NCBI RefSeq assembly: GCF_027579695.1
Contig: NC_083569.1
Span: 71,621,149-71,685,148 of the forward strand
DNA from: Neoarius graeffei
Taxonomy: Eukaryota; Chordata; Actinopteri; Siluriformes; Ariidae
Reading direction: 5' to 3'
DNA: 64,000 nucleotides
Shown here: one piece after another, positions 10,741 through 21,213 of the stretch
Numbering within the stretch: the stretch's first letter is position 1
Layout of the letters: every line of letters starts with the position of its first letter
Notes under the pieces: model-generated
Told to the model about the DNA's origin: nothing
What the model saw: only the letters and a program-made list of their open reading frames with translations
Databases searched by the model: none
Position numbers and translations under genes: made by a program

Positions 10741-12960
10741 ATTTTAATCATCTCAGCCGGGATGCCATCTATTCCAGGAGCCTTGCTGGAAGATATTTCT
10801 GTGATAGCCTTGGAGAGCTCTTCATTGGTGGGAATCACATCTAACTCGAACAATGTGGGGAGCCTTTCGATTTGGTTGAGAGCAGAAGGTGAAATGGAGC
10901 TGGTGCCACCATAGAGCTCGCTATAATGCTCAACCCAGCACTCCATCAGTTTAGACTTTTCAGTTATAATCTCTCCAGTTGACGACTTCAGTGGGGCGTA
11001 CTTCGCTTGTGTAGGTCCAATGGCCTTCTTAATTCCGTTGAACAAACCCTTGACATTGCCGGTGTCAGCTGCAGCCTGGATCTTAGCACAGAGACTCGTC
11101 CAATAGTCGTTAGCACATTCCTTGCATTTTTCTTTTGCGCGTCTTCTGGCCTCACGTAGTTCTTCTAGGGACTGTGGTGTAGGGTTTCGTTGGTAATTCT
11201 GCAGGGCAACTCTCTTTGCTTCGATAAGAGGTTGCAAAGTCGTGATGTTTGCACTGAACCAGTCTTGACTTTTGGATTCCTTCTTGCCGAAAGCCTGCAT
11301 TGCTGCATCGGGAGTCGCGTCTTTAACATGCTGCCAGTGGTCCTCTATTCCGAGCGCATGGTAATTTTCTAGCTTGGTTTGGAGAAGTTCTCGAAAGGCT
11401 AGGACCTTCCCGGGGATTGCAGTTGCAGCAATATTGATGCGAGATTTGGCAGGGTTCCGAGCACGGTGAAGTTTCTTTGGGCACGACTGGACCTTTGAGC
11501 AGACAAGGGAGTGATCAGTGTCACAATCGGCACTGTGAAAAGATCTTGTAATGCGGATGTTATTGAGATGATCCCGTCGTGTGATAATAAGGTCCAGCTG
11601 GTGCCAATGTTTGGATCTGGGGTGCATCCATGAGAACCTGTGTCACAACTTCACAGCAAAGAAGGTGTTCGTGACACAGAGATGATGGTAAGAACAAAGT
11701 TCCAGCAGGCGCTGCCCATTTTTGTTGCACTTATCAACACCAAAATGGCCCAAGCAGATGGGCCAAGACTCCTGATCCTAGCATTAAAGTCTCTAGCATT
11801 AAAGTCTCCTAGAAGAAACAGGGCCTCATTCTTTGGGATGCGTTTAATAGTTTCATCGAGCTCGCTGTAGAAAGCATCTTTGTCATCCAAGGTAGAGGTC
11901 AAGGTTGGGGCATAAGCAGAAAGCAGGTTTGTGACGCCTTCATTGGTGTTAAGTCTCATGTGCATGAGGCGCTCTGATATGGTTGAGCCAGGCTCCACTA
12001 ACTGGAGAAGTTTGTTTCTTATAGCAAAACCAACACCGTGTTCCCTAGGTTCGTCCTCGCCTTTACCATGTCAGAAGAATGTGTTCTTTGAGGCTGCCAG
12101 AGCTAGCAAGACGTGTTTCCTGCAACGCCGCAATGTCGACATTAAGCCTTTCTAGCTCTCTGCTAATTATGGCAGTCTTGTGCAGGCCATCAGTGTTTCG
12201 TATGTCCTTGGTCAGGCCGGTCAGCATCGTTCGAACATTCCAACTCTCAAGGGTGAGAGTTGACCTTTTCCTGGTAGATCCTTTCTTCTTGGGTGAAGTA
12301 GTCACAGTCCACTTGTCAGTCTGTTTCCAGGCTTCAGTTCTGCTCACCCCAGCAGAACAGGCGGATGGTGGCGGGAAGCACTTTCTTGATTGGGGGCTGC
12401 CCAGTTTAAGTGGGCGGTAGCTATCCAATGGGGCTAACAGCCCCTCCCACTGTCAGGAGTGGCCCCAGGCGTCAGGCCATATGCCAATTTAGCCATGACT
12501 TTTAACCGGTAACTGCACACTCCTCGGTTTGATTCGTGTCAGACAGAGCCAAGCGACACACTGAAGTTGCCTCTCCAGGCGCTAGACAGGGCTGTGTGTG
12601 AGGAGAGACTGGTTTGCCCATCTCCCAGAATCCCCCTCTCGGTCTTGCTGGTAGGGTCCAAAGGAAAGGCATAACCAATACGTTGGGGACCAGGTCGACT
12701 GCAGGAGTTGCCAGTAACTGAAGTAACATCAGACTGCCTCACGGGGCTCCACTCCAGGTTTTTCTGTAGGGGTTTGCTCCCTTAGCCTTTGACTATCCCT
12801 AGTCGCCTACAAGGCAATAGGAACCGTATCCCTGGTCGAGGGAGGCTAAGGGTGTACTAACACTTGCCCAAGGTGTCCACCCAGGCTAGTGGTGGGAAGG
12901 AGGCGCCTTACGTCTCCATTCTAGACCGGCTCCAAGCAAAGTCTAGCCACTGCCCTGAAA
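10741..12960 (-). mobile_element. APE-type non-LTR retrotransposon, 5' half, dead
   Basis: On the minus strand, in order: a probable 5' UTR (12430-12960), an APE endonuclease (ESWNVRTM and LQETR near 12080-12320, LLGDFNAR near 11780, then HWHQLDLIITRR near 11600), a linker, and the RT entry motif SSSKAPGIDGIPAEMIK at 10741-10790. At that point it is cut off by the satellite. The frame shifts at least twice. The endonuclease resembles proteins often mis-annotated as craniofacial development protein 2. Clade not assigned. Confidence 0.82.
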
Positions 12961-13234
12961 ATTTCTAAACCTTATTTAGAAAAGACTACAATATTTTTTA
13001 GTACAGATGAGATTGTATCCTTCTGATTGGCCAGTTTGTGAACTCATTCTCATTTCCTCCTTTGTGTGCGCATTTTAAAGCTGTAAATTTGTGTTTATTG
13101 CATCTCCTTTGGGCTGTTTACATAGTAATTATGTGATTTTTATATTTTATTAACGGTTTAGTGAATAAAGCATTATCTTCAGTCCTTGTGTGTTGTGTAG
13201 TGAAGGATATCCCTCGTCGTTCATCAGCTAAAGT
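12961..13234 (+). repeat. U2 repeat-unit upstream flank, copy 2
   Basis: Homologous to about 690-934 (shared GATGAGATTGTATCCTTCTG and GTTGTGTAGTGAAGGAT). It carries the same PSE-like stretch at about 13181-13207. Confidence 0.75.
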
Positions 13235-13421
13235 ATTGTTTCTCGGCCTTTTGGCTAAGATGAAGTGTATTATCTGTTCTTAGTTTAATATCTGATATGT
13301 CCCCTACCTGGGGACCATATATTAAATTGATTTTTGGGACAGGGAGATGGAATAGGGACTTGCTCCATCCACTCCACGCATTGACCCGGTATTGCAGTAC
13401 TTCTGGGAACGGTGCATTTCC
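13235..13421 (+). pseudogene. U2 snRNA copy 2, full length but mutated
   Basis: About 187 nt, the only U2 here spanning all stem-loops, down to GGGAACGGTGC. The branch-site-pairing segment reads GTATTA instead of GTAGTA. Three bases are lost in stem IIa (TTCTTAGTTTAAT for TTCTTATCAGTTTAAT). Both regions are near-invariant in functional U2, so this is probably a pseudogene. A 3' box-like GTGGAAAAACCGAAGA follows at 13430-13445. Confidence 0.85.
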
Positions 13422-13771
13422 CTCATACAGTGGAAAAACCGAAGAGATCACTGTTTGAGTGGTCTGTGACCAGAATATCTATGTAGTTAATGCTGGCTAT
13501 TGGGTGTATTTTTATTTTAAAGAGCTAATAATGTTGAGCTGTCATCAGTTTTCTTTGAATTATGTTCATTGTGTGTAGTGATTTAAGTAAAACTGCCACC
13601 ATATTTTACATGAACCAAGTGGTAAGTTTTATTTCATGTCATTGTTTAATGTGTTGGTGAGAAAACCGAGTGAAGGATCAGGGCTCTCTGTCCTGTGGAG
13701 AAACGCTTCCCTTCTCCTGGATTAACTGTTGTGGCTTTTTTTTTTAAATTAAAACACAATACCTTTATACA
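13422..13771 (+). repeat. U2 downstream flank
   Basis: Homologous to 1096-1394 and 1796-2050, including GTGAAGGATCAGG. It is interrupted at about 13772 by an L2-type LINE and resumes at about 16274. Confidence 0.7.
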
Positions 13772-16273
13772 GGTCCATAGAGGATGCTACCTCCACTGCT
13801 GTACACCCAGCCCTCCCTCACCTGGACTCAAAGAACACCTAGGTGCGAATGCTGTTCTTGGATTACAGTTCGGCATTCAACACAATCATTCCCCAGCAGC
13901 TAATACAAAAACTCGGACATTTTGGACTCAACACCTCTCTTTGTAACTCAGGGATGAGAGTTTTCCGCTTTTCGGTGGATTTCCGCTTTTTCTGAGCAAA
14001 AATCGATATTATGCCAAATCCGTTGAGATTTTTTTTTTTCATTGAGGGGGGTTGGGGTATGTTCCTTCGTGATACTCAAGCATACGACGATGTTACATGT
14101 TTGCATTTTCGCCATCTTTAGTCTCGCTAAGTCTCGCGGTAGAATACGTGTTATCTACAATGTAATTGGCCAAAACATCGCTGGCGAGAGCATGATAGCC
14201 AATCATAACAGTTCTTACAAGAGTGTGGGAGAGAACAAAAGCCAATCATAACAGTTCTTACAAAAGTACCCGCATCTGTTCTATTTTATCGAAACTTGCA
14301 CATGTTCATCGTCGCTGCGCTTCAAAAATACATTTCTCTTTCGTATTGGCTTTTTTACTCAAAATGCCGAATACAATTGACAAGCGAGACGAAGCGAAGG
14401 TACGTGAAATCGATGCTGGTATAAAAAACAGAGAGAGGACTGACAAGCTTTTGTCTTTGGCCAAAAGGCTGAAGAAGTCGTCGAAATTATTAAATGAAAA
14501 TGAGAAGTGACTGTGAACTATAAATAATTGTATAAAGTGTACATAGACATTATCCCATAAACTTAGCATTCGTTTGATTTAATACATTGAACATGTATAT
14601 GATGGTCAGTAAATCTGAATTAATGCTGACAGTTTTGAAAACTTAAATATTTCAAAAGACTTTGAAATCATATGCAACTAATGAGGACATAGGGTGACTG
14701 ACCTTTTCTCCCTAAGAAATTTTATTTAATATATGAACATTTTGATAATAAAACTTATGTTTAATATGAATTTAGTTTGTCATTTTTGTTGATCATAAAT
14801 TATAACTATACCCTTGAATGTAGAATGTGATTTTATTTTGAATTCAAACAATACTCCTATTGATTTGAAACATATTTTCATGTAAATATATAAAAAAAGA
14901 CAGATTTTTTATCTACTACAGCTCAGATTGCAGGAAAAGTGGTTTGTAAGGCCTTATTTTTCAAAAATTTTCCTGGGGGGGTTTCCCTCCCAGACCCCCG
15001 GCTTCGGGCGCCATCTTGTTTTCTGCTTTTTTGGTGACCACCCACTCTCATCCCTGGTAACTGGGTGCTGGACTTTCTCACAGGGAGGCCACAGAACTTT
15101 CGGGTTGGCAGTAACACCTTTAGGACCATCATGCTGAGCACAGTGGCCTCACAAGGGTGTGTGCTCAGCCTGCTGCTCTTCACCCTGCTAACCCATGACT
15201 GTGTACCAATCTACAGCACCAACCGCATCAAGTTTGTGGATGACGTGACTGTGGTGGGCCTCATCACTAACAAAGGTGAAGCCAACTACAGGAATGAGGT
15301 GAGCCAACTGGTCCAGTGGAGTGAAGACAACAATCTCTTTCTGAATGTGGGGAAGACCAAAGAGATTGTGGTCGACTTCAGAAGAGGTCACTCACAGCAT
15401 CCCCCTCTGACCATCGACGATGCTGCAGTGGAGAGGGTGAGCAGCACCAAATTCCTAGGGGTGCACATCGCTGAGGACCTCTCCTGGTCCAACAACACCG
15501 CATCACTGGCCAAGAAGGCTCAAACTCGCCTCTACTTCCTCCGCAAACTGAGGAGTGCACGAGTCCCACCCCCCATCATGTGCTCTTTCTACAGGGGCAC
15601 CATTGAGAGTGTCCTCACTGGCTGCATCACTGCGTGGTACGGAGGCTGCAGTGCCTCCTGCCGGAAGACTCTGCAACGCATAGTGAACACGGCCAGCCAG
15701 ATCACTGGTACCCCTCATCCCTCCCTTACGGACATCTATTACTCCTGTCTCACCCGCAGAGCCATCAGCATCACTGGTGACACCTCCCACCCTTCACACT
15801 CACTCTTCAGCCTCCTGCCCTCAGGGAAAAGGTACCGGAGCCTCCGGGCCTGCTCCACAAGATTACTGAATAGCTTCATCCACCAAGCTGTCAGGATGCT
15901 GAACACTGTTCACTACCTACCCCTAGTCTGTAACACATTCATTCACACAAGAAACTCTATCTCATCCGTTTGCACATCACACTACAATCATTTGCATTAC
16001 TGTTGTATCTGCTGCTATTGCTCATTTGCACTACTGCTCATGTACACCTCATAAGCTGCTCTTCTAAGCACCTTCTCCGTTACGGTATTTGCATTACTGC
16101 TATTTTGTACATTGATTTTAGTGTATTTTTACCTATATTATCTATATTTATATATATTATTTTTCTTAATATAAATACTTTTTATCTGTAAGGTGAGAGA
16201 GAAACGGCATTTCGATTCTCCTATATGTCCTGGATATATAGTGAATTGAAAATAAAAAATCTTTGAATCTTGA
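13772..16273 (+). mobile_element. L2/CR1-group LINE, RT part, split by a hAT-like element
   Basis: The RT frame starts in 13841-13948 ([20 protein letters not shown], stopping in NTSLCN). It is broken by a 1.1-kb insertion and continues at 15063 (WVLDFLTGRP) to 16054. The RT box reads KFVDDVT, where the usual motif is FADD. C-terminal parts SSTKFLGVHI and HSLFSLLPSGKRYRSLR are typical of L2/Rex-type LINEs. The 3' end near 16250-16273 has a TGAATCTTGA tail. It inserted in a U2-unit flank. Confidence 0.87.
13949..15056 (+). mobile_element. hAT-like non-autonomous element, CAGGGATGAGAG ends (left arm)
   Basis: Perfect 12-bp terminal inverted repeats CAGGGATGAGAG/CTCTCATCCCTG. GTAACT is duplicated on both sides (13943-13948, 15057-15062), so the duplication is 6 bp, shorter than the 8 bp of hAT. 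A possible first exon (14364-14400, MPNTIDKRDEAK) ends at GTACGT, a plausible splice donor. About 50 bp around AATCATAACAGTTCTTACAA is tandemly duplicated near 14200-14262. Confidence 0.75.
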
Positions 16274-16695
16274 GTCTTTATTGAAAGTACAAAACCAATA
16301 TAGTATAATATCGTGTTATCCTACTAAATATAGGAAAGAACAGAGAAGTTATCAAAGGGAACAATCTAATAAAAATCCTGGATAAACAACTTTTATAATA
16401 CGGTACAAAATTGAAAATAAATTATGTATGAAATGCTGTAGTTAAAGATATCCATGGACAGAAGGGGGAGACAAAAGAAAACACACAAGAAAATGAACAA
16501 TTAAGAAAAACGTGTCCAAGGGGGAAATGGTTTTATCTCAGTTATCTAATTCAGTGGGAAAATGTTTTAAAATATCAATCTTTCTGCTTTTGCACCTTTT
16601 TACAAATTTAAAGACTCTTAAGTATCATTTAAACTCGTTCAAGAAAGAAACAAATTTGGGGGATGATTTCAGGATACTGTTCTTGTGTATTTAAA
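16274..16695 (-). mobile_element. L1-type LINE 3' end, fossil (unit copy)
   Basis: Homologous to 1395-1795, with the same order CTTTATTGAAAGTAC... to ...GAAAGAAACAAATTTGG. It is the continuation of the U2 unit after the L2 insertion. Confidence 0.6.
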
Positions 16696-16880
16696 AAAAA
16701 ATGGCCAAACATGGAATTACATTAGAGTTCATCATTTTTGTTTTGCAAGATCATGCCAAATGTTATATTGTCTCTCGAAGTAGAATGTGGAAAAGATAAG
16801 ACTTTGCGAACTGAGTGATCAAGTTGGAGTGAAGAACTACTTCCGGAAAAGCGTGGCTCTCCGTATATGGTCAGGAGCAG

Positions 16881-16896
16881 TGCATCATGGGAAATG
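16881..16896 (-). promoter_or_regulatory. SPH/ZNF143-like site of U1 copy 1
   Basis: CATTTCCCATGATGCA (minus strand) lies 83-68 bp upstream of the U1 start. It matches the core of the Staf/ZNF143 (SPH) motif used by vertebrate snRNA promoters. It is conserved in all full-length U1 copies here. Confidence 0.6.
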
Positions 16897-16902
16897 TTAT
16901 CC

Positions 16903-16923
16903 TCACCATGATGGTGAAGAGTG
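16903..16923 (+). promoter_or_regulatory. PSE of U1 copy 1
   Basis: TCACCATGATGGTGAAGAG lies at -61 to about -43 relative to the U1 start and fits the vertebrate PSE (TCACC...GTGAAAAG), the SNAPc site. The same sequence is found at the same distance in the other full-length U1 copies. Confidence 0.75.
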
Positions 16924-16963
16924 TGTGTGGTGGTGACGGCGCTCGGCAGTGGGTTGTGAACTC

Positions 16964-17126
16964 ATACTTACCTGGCAGGGGAGATACCATGATCAAGAAG
17001 GTGGTTCACCCAGGGCGAGGCTCAGCCATTGCACTCCGGTTGTCTGACCCCTGCGAATTCCCCAAATGTGGGAATCTCGACTGCATAATTTGTGGTAGTG
17101 GGGGACTGCGTTCGCGCTCTCCCCTG
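16964..17126 (+). ncRNA. U1 snRNA, full length (left arm, outer)
   Basis: 163 nt beginning ATACTTACCTGGCAGGGGAG, with the 5' splice-site pairing ACTTACCTG intact. Stem-loops I-III follow, then the Sm site AATTTGTGG (intact) and stem-loop IV GGACTGCGTTCGCGCTCTCC. Vertebrate U1 is 164 nt. Stem-loop II has one change relative to the other copies here (CGGTTGTC for CGGCTGTC). PSE, SPH site and a 3' box are all in place, so this copy could be functional. Its mirror is 60932-61094. Confidence 0.95.
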
Positions 17127-17133
17127 ATTTCAC

Positions 17134-17147
17134 TGTAATAAAGCAGA
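17134..17147 (+). promoter_or_regulatory. snRNA 3' box
   Basis: GTAATAAAGCAGA starts 8 nt after U1 and fits the 3' box used for Integrator-dependent 3' processing. Other U1 copies have GTATAAAAGCAGA or GTACAAAAACAGA here. Confidence 0.6.
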
Positions 17148-17639
17148 TCATCATCGTTATTTGGGAGTGCGATTTGTTAGTTCTTAATAATAGCTTTTTA
17201 TTTTATTGCATAAAAACAGATGCTTGTTCTTTTCGTGTAATCTTTAATTTACTGCTTTACTGGGCACATTCTATAAAATGTTTTTCTTTCCTTAAATACT
17301 AGCGTAGCAGTTAGTGTGGCTTGCTGGGGGGTTGCCATTACTTACAGCTCATGAAGCGCACTGAAATACAACACAATTGTAAATAAATTATATATTGATA
17401 ATTAATTCCATTATGAGACTCCTGCGGTCTGACGGTATTTTCTGTCACACCTAGGAATTCTGACATGCTCATGCAAAATGTACACTGTAATGGCCTGTTT
17501 ATTGCTGCTGGAGGTTTCAACTATATGACACTCTGCTCAGTGCTCCCTAAATTCTATCCTCACATCTAAAATGGCTGCTTCAGTCTGACGTGCAGTACCA
17601 CATTTGGTCACTGGGAGGCAACTTCCATCCACCCATCCG
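17148..17639. other. U1 downstream spacer
   Basis: No gene or repeat was recognised. About 17420-17600 is the inter-gene part of the U1/U2 unit; GGCTGCTTCAGTCTGACGTG matches 563-590 upstream of U2 copy 1. Confidence 0.6.
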
Positions 17640-18003
17640 TCTCATCTCATTATCTGTAGCCGCTTTATCCTGTTCTACAGGGTCGCAGGCGAGCTGGAGC
17701 CTATCCCAGCTGACTACGGGCGAAAGGCGGGGTACACCCTGGACAAGTCACCAGGTCATCACAGGGCTGACACATAGACACAGACAACCATTCACACTCA
17801 CACCTACGGTCAATTTAGAGTCACCAGTTAACCTAACCTGCATGTCTTTGGACTGTGGGGGAAACCGGAGCACCCGGAGGAAACCCACGCGGACACGGGG
17901 AGAACATGCAAACTCCACACAGAAAGGCCCTCGCCGGCCGCGGGGCTCGAACCCAGGACCTTCTTGCTGTGAGGTGACAGCGCTAACCACTACACCACTG
18001 GGC
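17640..18003 (-). mobile_element. tRNA-derived SINE (GATGA family)
   Basis: Tail at the left, head with boxes at the right. It splits the spacer between U1 and the U2 copy at 18184. The mirror copy is at 60108-60472. Confidence 0.9.
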
Positions 18004-18183
18004 ACAGACTTAAAACTACTAATTTGTGTTTCTGTTGCCTCTTTTGTTCTTGTTGAGGTTTTTGATTAATTGCATGGTAACAATGCAGTTTTTATATTTA
18101 ACTGTTTAGTGAATAAAGCCGTATCCTCAGTCCTCGTGTGTTGTGTAGTGAAGGATGCCCCCCTGTCGTTCATCAGCTAAAGT

Positions 18184-18312
18184 ATCACTTCTTGGCCTTT
18201 TGGCTAAGATCAAGTTGTAGTATCTACTGTTATCAGTTTAATATCTGATACGGGCCCTACCCGGGGACTATATATTAAATTGATTTTTGGGAGATGGAAT
18301 AGGGACTTGCTG
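18184..18312 (+). pseudogene. U2 snRNA copy 3, 3'-truncated
   Basis: The 5' stem-loop reads CTTCTTGGCC, the branch-pairing GTAGTA is kept, and one base is inserted before it (CAAGTTGTAG). The sequence ends after AGATGGAATAGGGACTTGCT, so stem-loops III and IV are absent. It has a PSE-like upstream region but no 3' box. Pseudogene. Confidence 0.85.
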
Positions 18313-18540
18313 GATATTAGGTGTGTTTTTATTAAAGAGCTTATGTTGATTAGCTGTCATCAGTTTTCTTTGACATTACATTCTTTGTATGCAGTGATTT
18401 AAGTAAAATCGTTACCATATTTTACATGATCAAGTGGTGGGTTTTATTTCATGTTTAAAGTGCATATCCTGGACCAATTTCGTGTTTTTTTTTTATATGA
18501 AAGTATGTCCCTTTACACACTCATCCAGAATGGGTAATTT

Positions 18541-18917
18541 AAGAAGAAGAGAAGAAGAAAACTTTGTCACATGCACACTTCAAGTACAGTGAAATTCATC
18601 CTCTGCATTTAACCCATCTGAAGCAGTGAACACACACACACACACAGTGCAGTGGGCAGCCACACCAGAGCGCCCGGGGAGCAGTCAGGGGTTAGGTACC
18701 TTTGCTCAAGGGCACTTCAGCCCAAGGCCGCCCCACATTAACCTAACTGCATGTCTTTGGACTGTGGGGGAAACCGGAGCACCCGGAGGAAACCCACACA
18801 GACACGGGGAGAACATGCAAACTCCACACAGAAAGGCCCTCGTCGGCCACTGGGTTCGAACCCGGAACCTTCTTGCTGTGAGGTGACCATACTAACCACT
18901 TACACTATCGTGCTGCC
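18541..18917 (-). mobile_element. SINE with GATGA-family head and a different 3' body
   Basis: The right half is the same tRNA-like head as the GATGA SINEs. The left half is another common fish 3' sequence (AAGTACAGTGAAATTCATCC, CTCAAGGGCACTTCAGCCCA) ending in an AAGAAG run. Mirror at 59194-59572. Confidence 0.8.
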
Positions 18918-18939
18918 AATTTTGCACAAGGCCATCTGT

Positions 18940-19477
18940 CTACAGCAGAAAAAATAAAATAACGAAACGCGTCTGGAAAAATCCCAAGGGAGTCTGGAGC
19001 CAGGTTCGTGACGTCACGTGCGGATCCGCCAGCAGGCTGAGAGAGCTTGCATGGATTCGGTGCACAGCCTGTGTAGACCAAGTTTAGCAGCTAGCGATTT
19101 TGCATTGAAATATGGAATTGTTGCCTGAGCTTCTAAACCCCTGGATTCATGTATCAATGCTCATCTATCTATTGTTACATAAATCATGTTTTTTCTAATT
19201 ACTATTATGTATTTATATATTTCTTCATTTAGAAGAGTACTGGCTACTGTAGGAGAAAGATTTCATAAGCTACACACATGGAATCGGCTAAGCAGGGTTG
19301 TAAATACATTTAATGCGTTTGACAGGTCCCAAGATCTCAAGCCCTGGCACGCATATCCCTTGATACATGTGAAGTAAGTGTATTATCGCCCAGCACTTTC
19401 GTGTTGTTTACTTTTGTGTGTGTCAATAAATAACATTATCTGTGTACAGCACAAACACAGGAACACCTAATTTAGAG
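18940..19477 (+). mobile_element. Element C, left part (THAP-type transposon)
   Basis: It starts near a CRE-like CGTGACGTCACGTG (19007-19020), similar to the far end at 21550-21565. It holds one splice-flanked exon (19233-19373). Element A interrupts it at 19478, and it resumes at 21193. Confidence 0.5.
19233..19373 (+). CDS. Exon of an unrecognised transposon gene
   Basis: 141 nt (47 codons) between an acceptor (TTTCTTCATTTAG) and a donor (GTAAGTG). One frame reads RVLATVGERFHKLHTWNRLS, then a segment with TFNAFDRSQDLKPWHAYPL, with no stop. The mirror exon at 58739-58879 keeps both splice signals. I do not recognise the domain. By position it may be the second gene of element C, whose THAP exon runs the opposite way from the other end. 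Confidence 0.45.
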
Positions 19478-19627
19478 TATAGAGGTTTCTTTGCTGACGT
19501 CACGCATAACTTACCACTTGTTTAAACCGCCATGTTGGAGTGAAAACAAACCGATCACTCAGCATGTCAGAAGGCAGTGCTGGAGACAGCAAGTTTTTGA
19601 TCGTGTTTGTAAACCAGATTCTGTGCC

Positions 19628-19826
19628 ATGGTTCTAAATTGTGTTGCTGTAGGGTGTCAGAATTATCGAGGAAAGAAACCCGGACTATCCTTTCACAGAT
19701 TCCCGGCCGATCGCGACCACCGTGAAAAATGGATTGCTGCATTATGGAGAGCTGACTCGTCCAACGCCAGGAGCGAATGGAGACCAGCTGTGACCAGTTG
19801 TATATGCAATGAACACTTTGTCGGAG
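19628..19826 (+). CDS. THAP-domain first exon of element A (left arm)
   Basis: The ATG is followed by MVLNCVAVGCQNYRGKK and a THAP zinc finger of C2CH type: C-x4-C at the start, FHRFPAD, a tryptophan in KWIAAL, and CNEHFVGG at the end. The exon stops at a GTATGA donor. THAP domains bind DNA and occur in P-element, Kolobok and related transposases. Later exons are not seen. The mirror copy is 57385-57583. Confidence 0.8.
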
Positions 19827-20239
19827 GTATGAATCATTACTCATTCGATAATGAGGATAATGTAGGATAAATGTAAAATTCATCTATAGAAGCAATCTAT
19901 AGTTTTGACCCCCCCATAGTTCTGCTCAAAAACATATAGTATACAAGTCTTTATATCATTGAAAGAAAACACAATCAATCCATACATTGTATCAAATTAT
20001 TAAGCACATGTTGAATAAAGAAACACATCTGGATGTATGCTGTAGAAATGCTTAGCAGCATGTAGCGTACAAAGTCAAAGGCCTACATGATTCAACAAGG
20101 TCCAGGATCAAACATGCAGACACAAGAAGTGGTGATTAACTAGGTTACAACTTTTAACATTACGTTTGAAAGGATCAGATGTCAGTCAACTCACAATCGC
20201 TACATCAAAATATTATAAGTGGCAGCTTTTATCAAAGGG

Positions 20240-20630
20240 TGGTACGGTGGTGTAGTGGTTAGAGCTGTCGCCTCACAGCAAGAAGGTCTGGGTTCAAGCC
20301 CTGTGGCCAGCGGGGCCAGGGCCTTTCTGTGTGGAGTTTGCATGTTCTCCCCGTGTCCGCATGGGTTTCCTCCGGGTGCTCTGGTTTCCCCCACAGTCCA
20401 AAGACATGCAGGTTAGGCTAACTGGTGACTCTAAATTGACCGTAGGTGTGAATGTGAGTGTGAACGGTTGTCTGTGTCTATGTGTCAGCCCTGTGATGAC
20501 CTGGCGACTTGTCCAGGGTGTACCCTGCCTTTTGCCCATAGTCAGCCCGTAGTCAGCTGGGATAGGCTTCAGCTTGCCTGCGACCCTGTAGAACAGGATA
20601 AAGCGGCTAGAGATATTGAGATGAGATGAG
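20240..20630 (+). mobile_element. tRNA-derived SINE (GATGA family) inside element A
   Basis: Head at the left (GGTACGGTGGTGTAGTGG), tail at the right. TTTTATCAA flanks both sides (about 20227-20235, 20631-20639). Mirror at 56592-56975. Confidence 0.9.
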
Positions 20631-20690
20631 TTTTTATCAATCTGATTCTATTAGAAACAAAAATTTAAAAGATTAAATTACCTTTGCCAT

Positions 20691-21082
20691 AACAAACACT
20701 TTGGATTCGGCACCTGGGGATACTTGCTGTGCAGGTCCTCGTCCCATGACACGCGTTCTTAAATGCATGACAAATCCGAAAAAATAATATTTATAAGCTT
20801 GCAAACTCTTATAACTCTTCATTTTTCATGTGTATAGTCTGAGGTTTGGTCTATCAGGTAGTGGTATATATCTGGATATGCCAAACCAGGAATGTTCTCT
20901 ATCACTTCATCCAAACAAGCAGTAAACATCACCTCCGGTAGCAAGTAAGGATCGGGTGTGAGACCAGCGATCACCATTTTCTCCACATATCTTGCCTTAT
21001 GCGTACTATCATAACTTTCCGCTAAATCTGACAGTGCTGGGGAAACGATCCCACTCGACTTCTCGTTTTGCGCCATGTTCAA
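20691..21082 (-). pseudogene. SWIM/YqaJ-type N-terminal exon of element A (left arm, frame-shifted)
   Basis: Reads MNMAQNEKSSGIVSPALSD..., then TPDPYLLPEV and YPDIYHYLIDQTSDYTHEK. Compared with its mirror (56139-56538) one A is missing in an A-run, so the left-arm frame stops at HEK. The DPY-LP and YPDIYNYL-AYKSLEAY pattern is familiar from the N-terminus of large fish proteins that carry SWIM and YqaJ-type exonuclease domains. That assignment is from memory of the family. Confidence 0.65.
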
Positions 21083-21213
21083 TGTTGCAGTCCTGACGGA
21101 TCTGTTACACGTTATGAAGCACCGAGCCGGTTTGCTTTCACTCCAACATGGCGGTGTAAACAGTTTCCGGTCACGTGACTAAGAAACCTCTATAGTCTCT
21201 CTTATTTCTTACC

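Larger units (their letters stand above)
19480..21192. mobile_element. Element A: two-gene THAP/SWIM-YqaJ-type DNA transposon (left arm)
   Basis: About 75-bp imperfect terminal inverted repeats start TAGAGGTTTCTT and end AAGAAACCTCTA, flanked by TA. Both ends hold ACCGCCATGTTGGAGTGAAA. A THAP gene reads inward from the left end and a SWIM/YqaJ-type gene reads inward from the right end. A SINE (20240-20630) lies between. Internal parts are probably deleted. Confidence 0.8.

Noticed and set aside
11651-12428. Craniofacial development protein 2-like host gene
   Set aside because: The endonuclease motifs are followed by an RT entry motif on the same strand, so it is a LINE fragment.
15503-15790. 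Antisense frames over the L2 RT (MGGVTSDADGSAGETG and others)
   Set aside because: Shadows of the sense RT frame, also present in the mirror copy for the same reason.
16887-17138. Open frames starting MGNVILTMMVKSVCGG over each U1 gene
   Set aside because: They are chance frames through the PSE and the U1 RNA. They recur at each copy only because the RNA gene is conserved.
19628-19826. Host THAP gene
   Set aside because: The exon sits just inside a terminal inverted repeat with a TA flank, and the same arrangement is mirrored. It is a transposon exon.
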